Assembly: GCA_002284615.2 (NCBI GenBank)
Contig: MU069745.1
Coordinates: 4,136-19,461, forward strand
DNA: 15,326 nucleotides
Direction of reading: 5' to 3'
DNA from: Dunaliella salina
Taxonomy: Eukaryota; Chlorophyta; Chlorophyceae; Chlamydomonadales; Dunaliellaceae
The position numbers and the translations under genes are program-made. Within the stretch, counting starts at the first letter, position 1, and every line of letters starts with the position of its first letter. Below are positions 7,002 through 15,206 of the stretch, one piece after another. The notes below the pieces were generated by a model that worked only from the letters and a program-made list of their open reading frames with translations, had not been told where the DNA came from and made no database searches.

Positions 7002-8003
7002 GTCCATCTTAACAAGCGTAACAAAGATTGGCTACAGGGCCTAGCAAGAGATGTGCCAGAAGCCACAGAGTGGAAGCTGAAGGATGTCAGCAGCTACTCT
7101 GTTCTGAATTCCATGCATGCTGAAATGCCAGGTTTCAGTAGATTGGAACGTCTCCCATTTGACAAACAACACGTCTCCAAGTACCCAAGAACTTCATACA
7201 TGAGTATCCAAGGTACAGACTCGGTGCCCATTCAATCCAGCCCCAAAATCACTCTTAAAGTTGCTGACTGAAGGACATGGGCATGCACAGATGGTAGCTG
7301 CCTTGTCCAAAATGGTAAGCAAGCAACTGGAGCAGGTGTCTACCACCCGCCACTGACAGAAAAAACTTTGTGGAACCTGGGTGCTGGGGTTACTAACAAT
7401 GGCGCTGCGATTACCAACACCAAATGTCGAGCTGCATTGGCAGCAATTGCTGTGGCTATCATCCTGTCCTAACCAAGAGGTACCTTTACCTAAGCATACC
7501 TGGGACCTTCGCATCTTTGCTGTTTGGAACACAATAGCTCAAATCCATCTAAACAACCATAACAAAGACAGGCTACAGGGCCTGAGAGGAGATTTGAAAG
7601 GAGCCACAGAGTGGAAGCTCAAGATTGTCAGCAGCCACCCTGTCCTAAATCCCATGCATGCTCACATGCCAGGTTTCAAGAGACTGGAATGCCTCCCATT
7701 TGACAAACAACACTTCTCCAAGCAGCCTACAAATTCACACATGAGTATCCAAGGTACAGACTTGGTGCGCAGCCAATCCAGAACTCTCCTAACTCTCAAA
7801 GTTGCTGACTGAAGGACACGGGCATACACAGATGGTAGCTGCCTTGTCCAAAATGGTAAGCAAGCAACTGGAGCAGGCGTCTACTGCCCGTCCACTGCCA
7901 GTAAGAACTTTGTAGAACCAAACGGTGCCGGGATGACTAAAACCACCACTAGAGCTGAGTTAGCAGCAATTGCTGCTGCTATCATCACCAAATATGCAGA
8001 TAT
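6922..8003 (+). repeat. 541-bp tandem duplication in copy B
   Basis: Unit 1 is 6922-7462 and unit 2 starts at 7463. Both open with CCTG(C/T)CCTAACC, and the words TGACTGAAGGACA sit 541 bases apart (TGA at 7269-7271 and 7810-7812). Unit 2 has an 18-base net deletion and ends near 7986-8003. By eye the units agree at roughly 85 percent. The duplicated segment covers the end of the methyltransferase-like domain and the start of RNase H. Confidence 0.88.
7272..7463 (+). pseudogene. RNase H N-terminal part, first unit
   Basis: After the TGA at 7269 the frame reads TWACTDGSCLVQNGKQATGAG, the first strand of RNase H with Asp at 7290-7292. The expected TRAEL is TKCRAAL, so the catalytic Glu has been lost. 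It stops at the duplication junction, 7463. Confidence 0.75.
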
Positions 8004-8205
8004 TGCATCAGACAGCCTCACCTCTTCCAATCAAATACGTAAACAGCTTCTCCATTCTGAAAGACATCTGAGGCATATCCAAGGAGACATCCTCAAAATG
8101 ATTTCAACGCTCATTAGAGACTTCCATACCAAAATTCGAATTTACAGGGTGAAGTCTCACGCTGGCATCGCTGGAAATGAATGTTCAGATGCCATTTGCC
8201 ACTGA
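7813..8205 (+). pseudogene. RNase H domain, nearly complete second unit
   Basis: A single open phase runs from 7813 to a TGA at 8203-8205. All four acidic positions of RNase H are present: Asp in YTDGS (7831-7833), Glu in TRAEL (7957-7959), Asp in ASDSL (8011-8013) and Asp in GNECSDAI (8188-8190), with His in KSHAGIAGNE. The domain would remove RNA from an RNA-DNA hybrid during element copying. It is cut off upstream by a TGA (7810-7812) at a position where copy A has Trp, and downstream it runs into the 193-bp duplication. It is the best preserved RNase H in the window. Confidence 0.85.
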
Positions 8206-8388
8206 CAGCCTTTCTTCTCTCGGACAGATCAGGAAGCAAATACTCTACCCAGAACTTCATCACCAGCACGTCCAGGGCCACATCCTCAAGATAATCATAC
8301 AACTCATACGCAAGTCTCCTACCCCTATCCATTTCTTCAAGGTTAAACCTCATGCTGGAATTGTTGGCAATGAATGTGAAGATGCCAT
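8003..8388 (+). repeat. 193-bp tandem duplication of the RNase H C-terminal half
   Basis: GACAGCCT (8011 and 8204) and GATGCCAT (8188 and 8381) recur with a 193-base offset. Unit 1 encodes ASDSL...KSHAGIAGNECSDA and unit 2 ATDSL...KPHAGIVGNECEDA. The units are clearly more diverged from each other than the 541-bp units. The junction falls at GATGCCAT/TTGCCA. Confidence 0.85.
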
Positions 8389-8640
8389 CGCTAAGCATCA
8401 GGCCATCCAGAATAATGACACAGACATAACCTTCCCATGTGCAAACCTGGAAGGCAATCCTCTTATGACACCACCTGGCTTGCCTTTGAGGAAACTTCCT
8501 GCACTCATGCAAATGCGTTGAGACGTCTGAACACACCTGCCGTAAAGCTTAAACACTTCTCCACCCTCCATGATGCTTTACGGAAACACATGCACTCAAA
8601 ACACAGACTTGGGAAGGCCAACACCAACATAGGGTACTAC
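8389..8640 (+). pseudogene. Copy B linker after RNase H
   Basis: It encodes IAKHQA, then in a shifted phase LRKHMHSKHRLGKANTNIGYY, the family linker also present in copies A (LKTHMHKKHKLGSADT) and D (LKSHMHSKHKLGYANA). The phase at 8638-8640 continues exactly into 12725 when LINE-2 is removed. Confidence 0.8.
8631..8640. repeat. Target-site duplication of LINE-2, left copy
   Basis: AGGGTACTAC, identical to 12715-12724, directly abutting the LINE-2 tail. Confidence 0.92.
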
Positions 8641-8663
8641 AAGGTTTACAAGGTTTACAAGGG
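8641..8663 (-). repeat. LINE-2 tail repeat
   Basis: AAGGTTTAC (plus sense) at 8641-8649 and 8650-8658, then AAGGG. The minus-strand TAA at 8655-8657 inside this repeat is the stop codon of the LINE-2 ORF. Confidence 0.88.
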
Positions 8664-9344
8664 AACATCACCTTCAGCCAGAAAGTTTGGCTGCTCGGTG
8701 TGGTGAAAGAAATCCATAAGCTCAGAGATGAAGTGATAAGTCTGAGTATCTTGGTTTTGAAAGGAACGAGCTACATCCAGAGAGCAGGCATCAGAAAAAA
8801 AGAAAGATCCTGTATCATTTGATACTAATCTGTGAGCAGGAAAGGCACTAAAAATATGTGCATACTTTCTTCTAAGACAACACAGGAATTTGCATGGGCA
8901 GAGAAAGATGACGTGCTTTTCATCCTGCCATTGTTCTAAAACACATAAGTCACATTGAGGTGCATGTCCATGCCAATGAGAAGTTTCAACTCGGAGCTTA
9001 TGGGCGTGCAGACGGAAGCAAGCAATGTTCCTCTGCATATGCCTACCCAAATCCAAATGCAGATACCTAGGAATATGGAGAGGTTTACCAAAAGCAGAAT
9101 TATGCCGGAAGGGAAGCGCTACACAATTATGATACTTGGCTAACTTGTTTAAATAAGCACCATGTTCAGCATGATCCTCAATTGGCCACACGCTCCTTCG
9201 CCTTTTCCGTAAATCAACCACAAAATCATTTATCCTAATGGGCTGGCCTGAGTACACGCAATGTGTGAAGTAGTTGCGCCTGTCCAATCCCTGAAAAGAA
9301 GATGTAAACTCTGACGTCCAGCACTTTTTAGAGTTACTACTCAT
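8655..9344 (-). pseudogene. LINE-2 C-terminal zinc-knuckle region
   Basis: An open frame of 229 codons, the 3' end of the LINE-2 polyprotein. It starts with KKCWTSEF, passes DLRKRRRSVWPIE, and carries the knuckle CDLC...DEKHVIFLCPC followed by CLRRKYAHIF. It aligns along its length with LINE-3 (1857-2339 plus the end at 4541). The role is probably nucleic-acid binding during insertion. The upstream frame joins by a frameshift near 9345. The stop codon lies in the tail repeat, so there is no separate 3' UTR. Its last residues (EGDVPL) differ from the GCRPPL seen at the other two tails. Confidence 0.82.
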
Positions 9345-10126
9345 GTCAATGTCCGCTCCACGTACCCTACGTAAAGTAGTGCTGTTAAAGTAGTGCAGGC
9401 AAGGGAGGCATTATAATATCTGACAGCAGCTCGAAACCAATAGAATTGTAATGGTTCAAACCCACATTCACGCAGCACAGACCAATTTGGTGTAGTTTTT
9501 TTCACTCCAAGAATTTGCTTCAGTAAACACAGGTGCTCAGTCTGCAACGAGCAGGTCATCTCATCTCCTGGTCTCATAAACCTGGTACCCCAAATTGGAG
9601 CATACATGCTAGCAGGGAGAGCATATGTCTCAGTCAACCAAGGCATGGTATGAGGCCTATCTGCTAGCTTACATTCATATGCAAAATGCCTAATACGACG
9701 ACATCCAGCCAAGAAAGGTGCACACATATGCTCAGAAGAGGCAAGGGGGTTAAATTGTTTTGTAAACAACGTACCCAAATATTTGAATGACTCAGCACGC
9801 ACGAGCTGCTCGCCACCTAGGTTGAATATAGGATCATTATTTCCTTTTGAATTGAAGGACACAACCTCAGACTTTGACACGTTGATAATTAAACCTTTCC
9901 TTTGCGCATACCCATGTAACCTATCCAACATGCGCTGAAGCTCAGTGGGATGATTAGCAGTGAGGCAGAGGTCATCTGCATACAACATATGAGTTACATG
10001 AAAATTCTCAGCAGCAGTAACTGCACCGCTAACATTCTCTGCCAGGCAGTCAATATCATTAATATATAAGGAAAATAGCAGAGGGGACAATGGACAGCCT
10101 TGCGTAACCCCTAATCTAGGATGCAC
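9345..10126 (-). pseudogene. LINE-2 reverse transcriptase, catalytic half
   Basis: It begins with GVTQGCPLSPLLFSLYIND (RT block B) and contains MLYADDLCLTA, with the YADD catalytic box at 9971-9982, then GLIINVSKSEV and FKYLGTLF (blocks D and E) and the thumb region with LRECGFEPLQFYWFRA. These are diagnostic for LINE RTs, which copy element RNA at nicked target DNA. The catalytic Asp pair is intact. A frameshift at about 10110-10126 separates it from the fingers half. Confidence 0.92.
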
Positions 10127-10656
10127 ATGTGCTCGCTTTCACCCATCCACCAGTATGTATTCATCATGTCATAAATATTTTTCAGGATAGCCAGCAAGCA
10201 AGATGGCATGCGAATGTTTTGAAGATGAGTCCAAAGAGCATCCCTAGGTATTGTATCGTAAGCCTGCTTGAAATCAATGAAGGCTGCATACAACCTCGGT
10301 GAGCAATGAGGGCGCTTAATCTGTGCCGCATGCTGCAGATGACGCAAAATCAATATTGGCTGCAGGGTGTTTCGGCCTGGATAAAAACCATATTGTGTAT
10401 CTGGAATTTTGTTGTCCTCTCTGCACCACTTTGTAACAACATCTCGAAGCACGTTTGCATGGATCCTGTACATGATGTCGCTCACAGCAAGCATGCGGTA
10501 GTTTGCAGGGTCTAGCAGAGATCCCTTTTTATGTAAGGGAGTAAGCTTTGCTGCTTTCCAATATGCAGGAATCTCGGCCTTCTCCATCATGGCAGCAAAC
10601 AAACGAGCAACATATGGTGCCAAAACATTGATCCTGTATGTATCTCTACCATTCAT
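10111..10656 (-). pseudogene. LINE-2 reverse transcriptase, fingers and palm half
   Basis: In order: KLTPLHKKGS, PANYRMLAVSDIMYRI, TQYGFYPGRNT and AAFIDFKQAYDTIPRDALW. The last is RT block A with its catalytic Asp, completing the Asp triad with YADD downstream. The frame joins the preceding spacer by a frameshift near 10656 and the next half by one near 10115. All key residues that can be seen are unchanged. Confidence 0.9.
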
Positions 10657-11450
10657 TGCAGGGACTCTCTTTTCAGCATATTTAATAAAAGGGCAGCTAT
10701 TGCACCAAAACCAGGAGAAGTCTTGAGATTTAACCTTCGCATGTAATAACAGACCGCAGGGTATAATGCAGCTGCATCCCGTAATTCCATTTCATCAGGA
10801 GCAGGCATACCATGCATATGACCAGCTGTGCAATTAGTTTGTGACGGGCTGTCCAACTGAGCACCAAAATGTTCGTTTAGATATGACCGCCAACCTTCTG
10901 CAGTGATAGGAGCCTGCTGGTTTGTCCTAGGCTTCCTCAGCAATTCATGTATGTCAGGGGCGTGCCTCTGGAGTCTGTCCAGAAACACAGCCTTCTTGTA
11001 CTTTTCATGAGCACGCCGAGCACGCCTGGTTTGCTTTCTGTACTATTTTTTCAGGAAACGGCATGCATGCAATGCTTGACCACTCTGCACAGCTTGGATG
11101 AGATTGCGCCTTTTTTGTCGGCACGATTCATCAAACCAAAGGGGTCTGCGAATCCCCTTCTTCTCAGTTCTTTTAAAAACACAGTCCTGACTCTTGTACA
11201 TCCCAGCATGACGTTCGCTAGCTGCCTGCATGATCCACCTCTTCAAACAAAAGCACGTAGTGTCAACATTGCCTGCTTCCAAAGCATCCTCAAACTGCAC
11301 CGGCATCTCCAGGTTCCTTTCAAGTTCATCCACATAGGCATTCAGACGCTCAGGTTTTTAGACCAAAGTGAGTTTACTGGTGCACAAATCCATTCCACGT
11401 GCATGCACAGAGGGAGTTGACCATTCAACATTTTGAGCAACGTCTGGAAC
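10653..11450 (-). pseudogene. LINE-2 spacer between APE and RT
   Basis: One phase from 11450 to 10660, with nonsense codons at about 11358 and 11043. It includes PLWFDESCRQKRRNLIQAVQ, a segment typical of LINE ORF2 between APE and RT, then a Lys/Arg-rich stretch, RLQRHAPDIHELLRKP and EGWRSYLNEHFGA. Its end, LKTSPGFGAIAALLL, corresponds to the conserved K-SPG-D block ahead of RT. No enzymatic role is known for this part. Confidence 0.8.
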
Positions 11451-11927
11451 TCAAATTACCAGCGTAATGCACCCATGGTCACTTGAGTTCAAAGATGGAG
11501 AATGGATTTGTGACTGCTGTACATGCCGAAACAAAAAAGGAGTGATCAGAATATGGTCTGGTCTACTACGCCTGGCATTTCTGCTGTAAGTAGGATACCC
11601 AACGTAGGTGGGCTGTCCATCATCACCTCGCACGCGCCCAGTAGTGAATGTAAGTCCATACGCAGCAGCAGTATCCACATGCAAACTGCCAGCCAAACTG
11701 ACATGTGTACACTCACACCTCCTAGGAGCCTGGAGTGCCGGGCAGTCCAACAGAGCCTCATAATGAGCGTCAGAAACTTCTCGCAGGTTCCCAATTTTTG
11801 CATTGAAGTCTCCACGTAACATCACATGTGGGGACACCTGTGTAACATGGGCAAGCTCATCATACAAGTAAGTAAAAAAACTACCGCACTTGAGTCCTAG
11901 TGAATTGACAACCCTGTGGATTTGCAT
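11451..11927 (-). pseudogene. LINE-2 APE endonuclease, C-terminal half
   Basis: It contains VMLRGDFNAKIG (catalytic Asp and Asn), RSRPDHILIT, and the terminal SSDHGCITL with the Ser-Asp-His signature. These are the second half of the exonuclease III-like fold that nicks target DNA in APE-type LINEs. A frameshift near 11930 separates it from the first half, and a stop at 11451 follows. Catalytic residues look intact. Confidence 0.9.
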
Positions 11928-11947
11928 ACACTGCCCCTAATATGACA

Positions 11948-12292
11948 TCATTGTCCATCCGAAAGAGTTCTTTTAGGCATAGCAAACCAAACACACTGAA
12001 TGTCTGCAGCAAACCGATATGCTGTCATGATTTCTGCACAGGCCCTTGAAGCAATCACAGCAAGCCCATAACCTCTTCTGCCAGCGTGACCTTGTGGTAC
12101 ATCCAACTTGCAGACCAGTTTGTGTGTGTCATGCAGGTGCACCATGAGCCTGTCTAAGTCATTTGTGCGAGTTTCTAGTAGGATTGCAATGTCATGACTC
12201 CTATCAGTGGTACAGATCATCTCAGCCTTGATTGACACCGGATCATAATGTGGATTAGGGATGCCATCCACATTTTGCACACATAGACGCAT
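11948..12292 (-). pseudogene. LINE-2 APE endonuclease, N-terminal half
   Basis: It begins MRLCVQNVDGI (the metal-site Asn), then DIAILLETRTND with the catalytic Glu, and GRRGYGLAVIAS. Together with the 11451-11927 half, the motif set of the APE family is complete. The phase is open upstream for 18 codons to a TAG at 12347-12349, and beyond that it continues in the same phase into the Ala-rich region. The ATG at 12290-12292 could therefore be internal rather than a start. Confidence 0.88.
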
Positions 12293-12440
12293 ATGTTTGA
12301 CGCCTTGATCTTCAGTGCAGCCTAAGCTATCTGGCTGACCGGATCCCTATTTGGTGTAGCTTGTGCTTTCACCATCTTTGTTTGTCCTCACTGGTGAGCG
12401 TGATCGCGCTCGTTGCCTCTGGATGGAGTCGTCCTGCGCG

Positions 12441-12589
12441 GCAGGTCCAGCCGCAATAGCAGGAATGTGTGCGGGGATGTCTTGCATAGCGGCAGGTCCA
12501 GCCGCTACTGTTGGTGTTGCCGTGGATGCCTCGCGCCATGCAGCGCGTCCAGAGGCTGTATCCTGGCGTACAGCGGCAGGTTCAGCCGC
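12441..12589. repeat. Three copies of a 14-bp repeat
   Basis: GCAGG(T)(C/T)CAGCCGC occurs at 12441-12454, 12492-12505 and 12576-12589 and encodes the AAGPAA modules on the minus strand. Confidence 0.75.
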
Positions 12590-12634
12590 TGCTGCTGGCG
12601 TCGTTGTAGGAGGGGCTTGGGGCACAAAGGCTGC

Positions 12635-12636
<2 letters not shown>

Positions 12637-12681
<45 letters not shown>
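12637..12681. repeat. (CTG)15 trinucleotide repeat
   Basis: Fifteen perfect units, 33 bases from the 5' end of LINE-2; (CAG)15 in the element's sense. Confidence 0.95.
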
Positions 12682-12684
<3 letters not shown>

Positions 12685-12714
12685 ACAGGGGTGGCAGTAC
12701 TTCAACCAGATTTC

Positions 12715-12724
12715 AGGGTACTAC
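12715..12724. repeat. Target-site duplication of LINE-2, right copy
   Basis: AGGGTACTAC, identical to 8631-8640. Confidence 0.92.
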
Positions 12725-13735
12725 TCTTTCTACCAAAGTTTACTCCCCAACATCCACAGAAATATCAGCAATGTCTTTTGCACCATGTCAACACTCTCTT
12801 TCAAAATGAGGCAAAACATTTTCAAACACCAAACAGGTACACTCTTCAATCAAAAACACGCGGTGCGCTTCAAAACTTCCACTAGCCCACAATGCCCCCT
12901 CTGTGGGGAACTTGACAGTGCCCTTCACATCTTATCAGAATGCAAAATTCTACCATGTCTGGTATGGTAACTGAGCGACATAATATTGCCAGCAGAATCC
13001 TCCTAAAAACCATCAGCAAAGGCCCTTTAGGGGCAGGCATTGCCTCCATGGACATTGGCAGTGAAGACCGACTTGCCTTGCAAGACCTACAGATCCCAGG
13101 ACGTCCCAGGACGTCGATCGACATGCTACTAATAGGACCCTTCCCAAATATATTTTCCCACGCCGCCTCCCTGATAAGTATAGGCTAACTTCCAGCCGGC
13201 CTGATGCTCTATTAGTTGTTCCTCTGAAAAGGGCGCCAAGGTTGAATCCTCGCTATGAATTGAGAAATACAGGGGGGCGCAGGGGGAACAGGGAGGACTC
13301 AGCGCCAGCCACAGGCACTCCACCCGCACTTAAGGCTTGTGACCCCAGTCAGCTCCACCCAGATCAGCGACACATCCACCTTGTAGAAGTCAAATACTCT
13401 GAGGACACCTGGCCCAACAGCCAGCTTGAGGCCTCCAAGCAGCAGCACCGCGACCTTTGCCATCATCTTTCTAGAGCTTCAGCTCAAGTCACCCTCCATA
13501 CCATCCTGCTAGGTGTGGGAGGAGCCATCTATACACCCCGCACGCATTGCAGCCTCTTAAGGAGCTTGGTCTTGACACTTTCAAGGCCACCAAGCTTGTC
13601 TGAAAGCTTCATGCTCATTCTGTCCTGTATGCTTACAAACTTGCCAGCACCAGACGTGCTCTTGAGAAAACCTTTTTCAACTCTCAGCAAGGTCAGGCAC
13701 GGGATACTGCTAGTAACCCACCTGATCCCCACTGA
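12725..13735 (+). pseudogene. Copy B segment 3: CCHC knuckle and PD-(D/E)XK-like endonuclease
   Basis: The phase continues from 8640 (GYY) as SFYQSLLPNIHRNISN through NQKHAVRFKTST into the knuckle CPLC...H....C near 12892-12950, open throughout. After a frameshift, LLKTISKGPLGAGIASMDI precedes SRPDALLVV (Pro-Asp at 13200-13205) and HIHLVEVKY (Glu 13386-13388, Lys 13392-13394), then TLHTILLGVGGAIY. The PD...ExK residues are intact, so the nuclease-like core may be the best preserved here, though a stop lies before it near 13185. After another frameshift near 13540 the family C-terminus reappears (KLHAHSVLYAYKLAST, then NPPDPH) with a TGA at 13733-13735. In RLE-type LINEs this domain nicks the target. 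Confidence 0.72.
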
Positions 13736-13861
13736 CTTCTTTCTTCTGCTTTCTCTTGGTGAAGAGGATACACGGTGCCTTGGCCCTAGGTATCCCCTTT
13801 TTCTTAATTGATGTGGGGAGTGTTTTCACTGCCTGCGTAGTCTTCCTTTTGTTTTCCTTGC
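13736..13861 (+). other. Copy B 3' UTR and short degenerate tail
   Basis: It contains GGATAC...GTATCC (possible stem), CTTAATTGATGTGGGGAG, which recurs in copy D as CTTAATTGATGTAGGGAG, then the terminal box GCCTGCGTAGTCTTCC and an eroded T/C tail to about 13860. Confidence 0.65.
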
Positions 13862-13904
13862 AGATGCCATTGCAAAGCATCAGGCAAAGCAAGCCCAGAA
13901 CTGT

Positions 13905-15086
13905 GTGGCAGACACCAAGATCCCTGGTGCAGGTCCTGGTGGAAATCCATTTACAAATATTTTCTGGTTAGTCAAGGAAGAAAAAGTGCTTGCTGCAGGC
14001 ACATCTACGGGTCCACCACCCACCCACAAGCTCACCTATCTCCCCAATCTTCAAAATGCTCTCAAATCCCACATGCATTCTAAACACAAGCTTGGATATG
14101 CCAATGCCAAAACAGGTCACTATCAAAATTTATTACCGCAAGTAGATAAGGAATCAGCAATGCCTTCAGAAATATGCCCAACGTCTCTGTACCCATGAAG
14201 CGCACCATCCTGCAGTACCGCACAGGCACCCTCTACAACCAAAAACATGCAGTACGTTTTAAAAGGTCAACTGATCCATCTTGCCCCCTTCCAGGCTGCC
14301 ATCATTTGGACAGCGCACTACACATGCTCTCAGGCTGCCAAAATTATATTATCTCCAACATGAGAACTGAACGCCATAAACATTGCAGGCAGAATGGTTA
14401 CTAAAGCTCTCAGCAAATGCCCTGTAGGGGCAGGCATAGTATACACAGACATAGAAAGCAATTCTCAGCTTGCTCAACAAAACCTCCGACTCCCTACACA
14501 TGCCTCGAACTTAACTTTACCTGCTTACTTCTTCCCTGGTAACCTTCCAGAGAGGAAAAGACTCAACTCCAGTCGACCAGATGCTGTTTTGATCACCCCC
14601 TTTAATGCCAAACATACTTCTAACGATGTTTCTCCTACCCATTCCCATCACGCTTTGCNCAGCTCCTCACGGAGGACCAACAGAGCTAGCCGCATGAGGC
14701 AACCCCATGAACTGCATNCAAATGAACGCCATGTGCACCTAATAAAAATCAAGTTCTGTGGAGACACAAGGCCAGTGCATCAGTCGAACGCGGCAAAGCA
14801 GCAGCATGTAGACCTTTGTAAACTTGTCAACGCTAAAGCTGCTACAATTCACCCTATTCTCCTGGACGTAGGTAGAACTATTTACACTGAGCATACCCTG
14901 AAGCAATTCAAACAACTAGGATTGGATCATCAGCGTGCCACAAAGCTTGCTCAACAACTTCATGCCCATTCTGTTCAATATGCCCACAAACTAGTCACCA
15001 CATGCCGCGCTATTGGAAACAAAAATACTCCCCACAGCCAGGTTCTAGAGCCAGGTGCTTCTAGGAACCCTCCAGATCCACATTAG
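13905..15086 (+). pseudogene. Copy D: linker, knuckle and PD-(D/E)XK-like domain
   Basis: The linker reads LKSHMHSKHKLGYANA. A frameshift leads to NQKHAVRFKRSTDPS and a knuckle with an altered first pair, CPLPGC...H....C (C-x4-C). After another shift a 230-codon frame carries SRPDAVLITPF (Pro-Asp at 14577-14582), HVHLIKIKF and the C-terminus RNPPDPH with TAG at 15084-15086. The nuclease Glu of ExK is replaced by Lys (AAA at 14745-14747), so this copy would be catalytically dead. The linker between PD and xxK is longer than in copy A. Two ambiguous bases (14659, 14718) fall in it and give unknown residues. Confidence 0.75.
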
Positions 15087-15206
15087 CTTTCTTTTTTTTT
15101 TCAAACCTTGTGGCAAAGGGGGCTCACGGCTCTTTTGAGCCAATGTGTCTCCTTTTCCTTAATTGATGTAGGGAGAGTTTCTCTGCCTACATAGTTTTCA
15201 TGTTTC
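15087..15206 (+). other. Copy D 3' UTR with stem-loop
   Basis: A GGCTC-TTTT-GAGCC hairpin (15128-15141), then the conserved CTTAATTGATGTAGGGAG block and CTGCCTACATAGTTTTC before the tail. A hairpin near the tail recurs in copy A. Role in RT recognition is inferred. Confidence 0.55.

Larger units (their letters stand above)
5211..8640 (+). mobile_element. Copy B segment 2: PHD, methyltransferase-like and RNase H part
   Basis: The central block of copy B lies between the two family 1 insertions. It starts in phase with segment 1 (basic residues, then RKDIRSGTTEEISALLA and RYHENFDIR). It carries a PHD finger, a linker, the methyltransferase-like domain, duplicated RNase H pieces and the linker toward the knuckle. 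It ends at the left target duplication of LINE-2. Several stops and frameshifts are present. No RT motif (YADD, GxxQGxPLSP) was seen in any frame. Confidence 0.78.
8641..12714 (-). mobile_element. LINE-2: near full-length APE-RT non-LTR retrotransposon
   Basis: A minus-strand element of 4,074 bases bounded by perfect 10-bp target duplications. From its 5' end (12714): (CAG)15 and an Ala/Pro-rich N-terminal region, APE endonuclease, spacer, RT, zinc-knuckle C-terminus, 9-bp tail repeats. About four frameshifts and four nonsense codons break a single ancestral ORF, yet nearly all catalytic motifs survive, suggesting a moderately recent insertion. It has no RNase H domain. It is inserted antisense in copy B, and its removal restores copy B's phase. 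Confidence 0.92.
12347..12714 (-). pseudogene. LINE-2 N-terminal Ala/Pro-rich region
   Basis: In the phase of the APE domain this region encodes an Ala run from (CAG)15 read as GCA, then Pro/Ala-rich sequence with three imperfect repeats (AAEPAAVRQD, AAGPAAMQD, AAGPAAQDD) and a basic end (RQRARSRSPVR). Low-complexity, basic N-termini are common in LINE ORF1-like regions and may bind nucleic acid. It ends at TAG 12347-12349, in phase with the APE domain. No ATG in this phase was noticed before the 5' end, so the start is unknown or lost. Confidence 0.6.

Noticed and set aside
7269..7271. Alternative genetic code with TGA as Trp
   Set aside because: TGA fits Trp here, but other in-frame TGAs (6672 and near 13601) stand where homologous copies suggest other residues, and TAA/TAG stops are equally common.
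10947..11420. Plus-strand 157-codon frame as a gene
   Set aside because: It is antisense to the coherent LINE-2 spacer and shows no domain.
12363..12809. Plus-strand poly-Ala frame
   Set aside because: It is antisense to the LINE-2 N-terminal region, whose phase with APE makes the minus strand the coding one.
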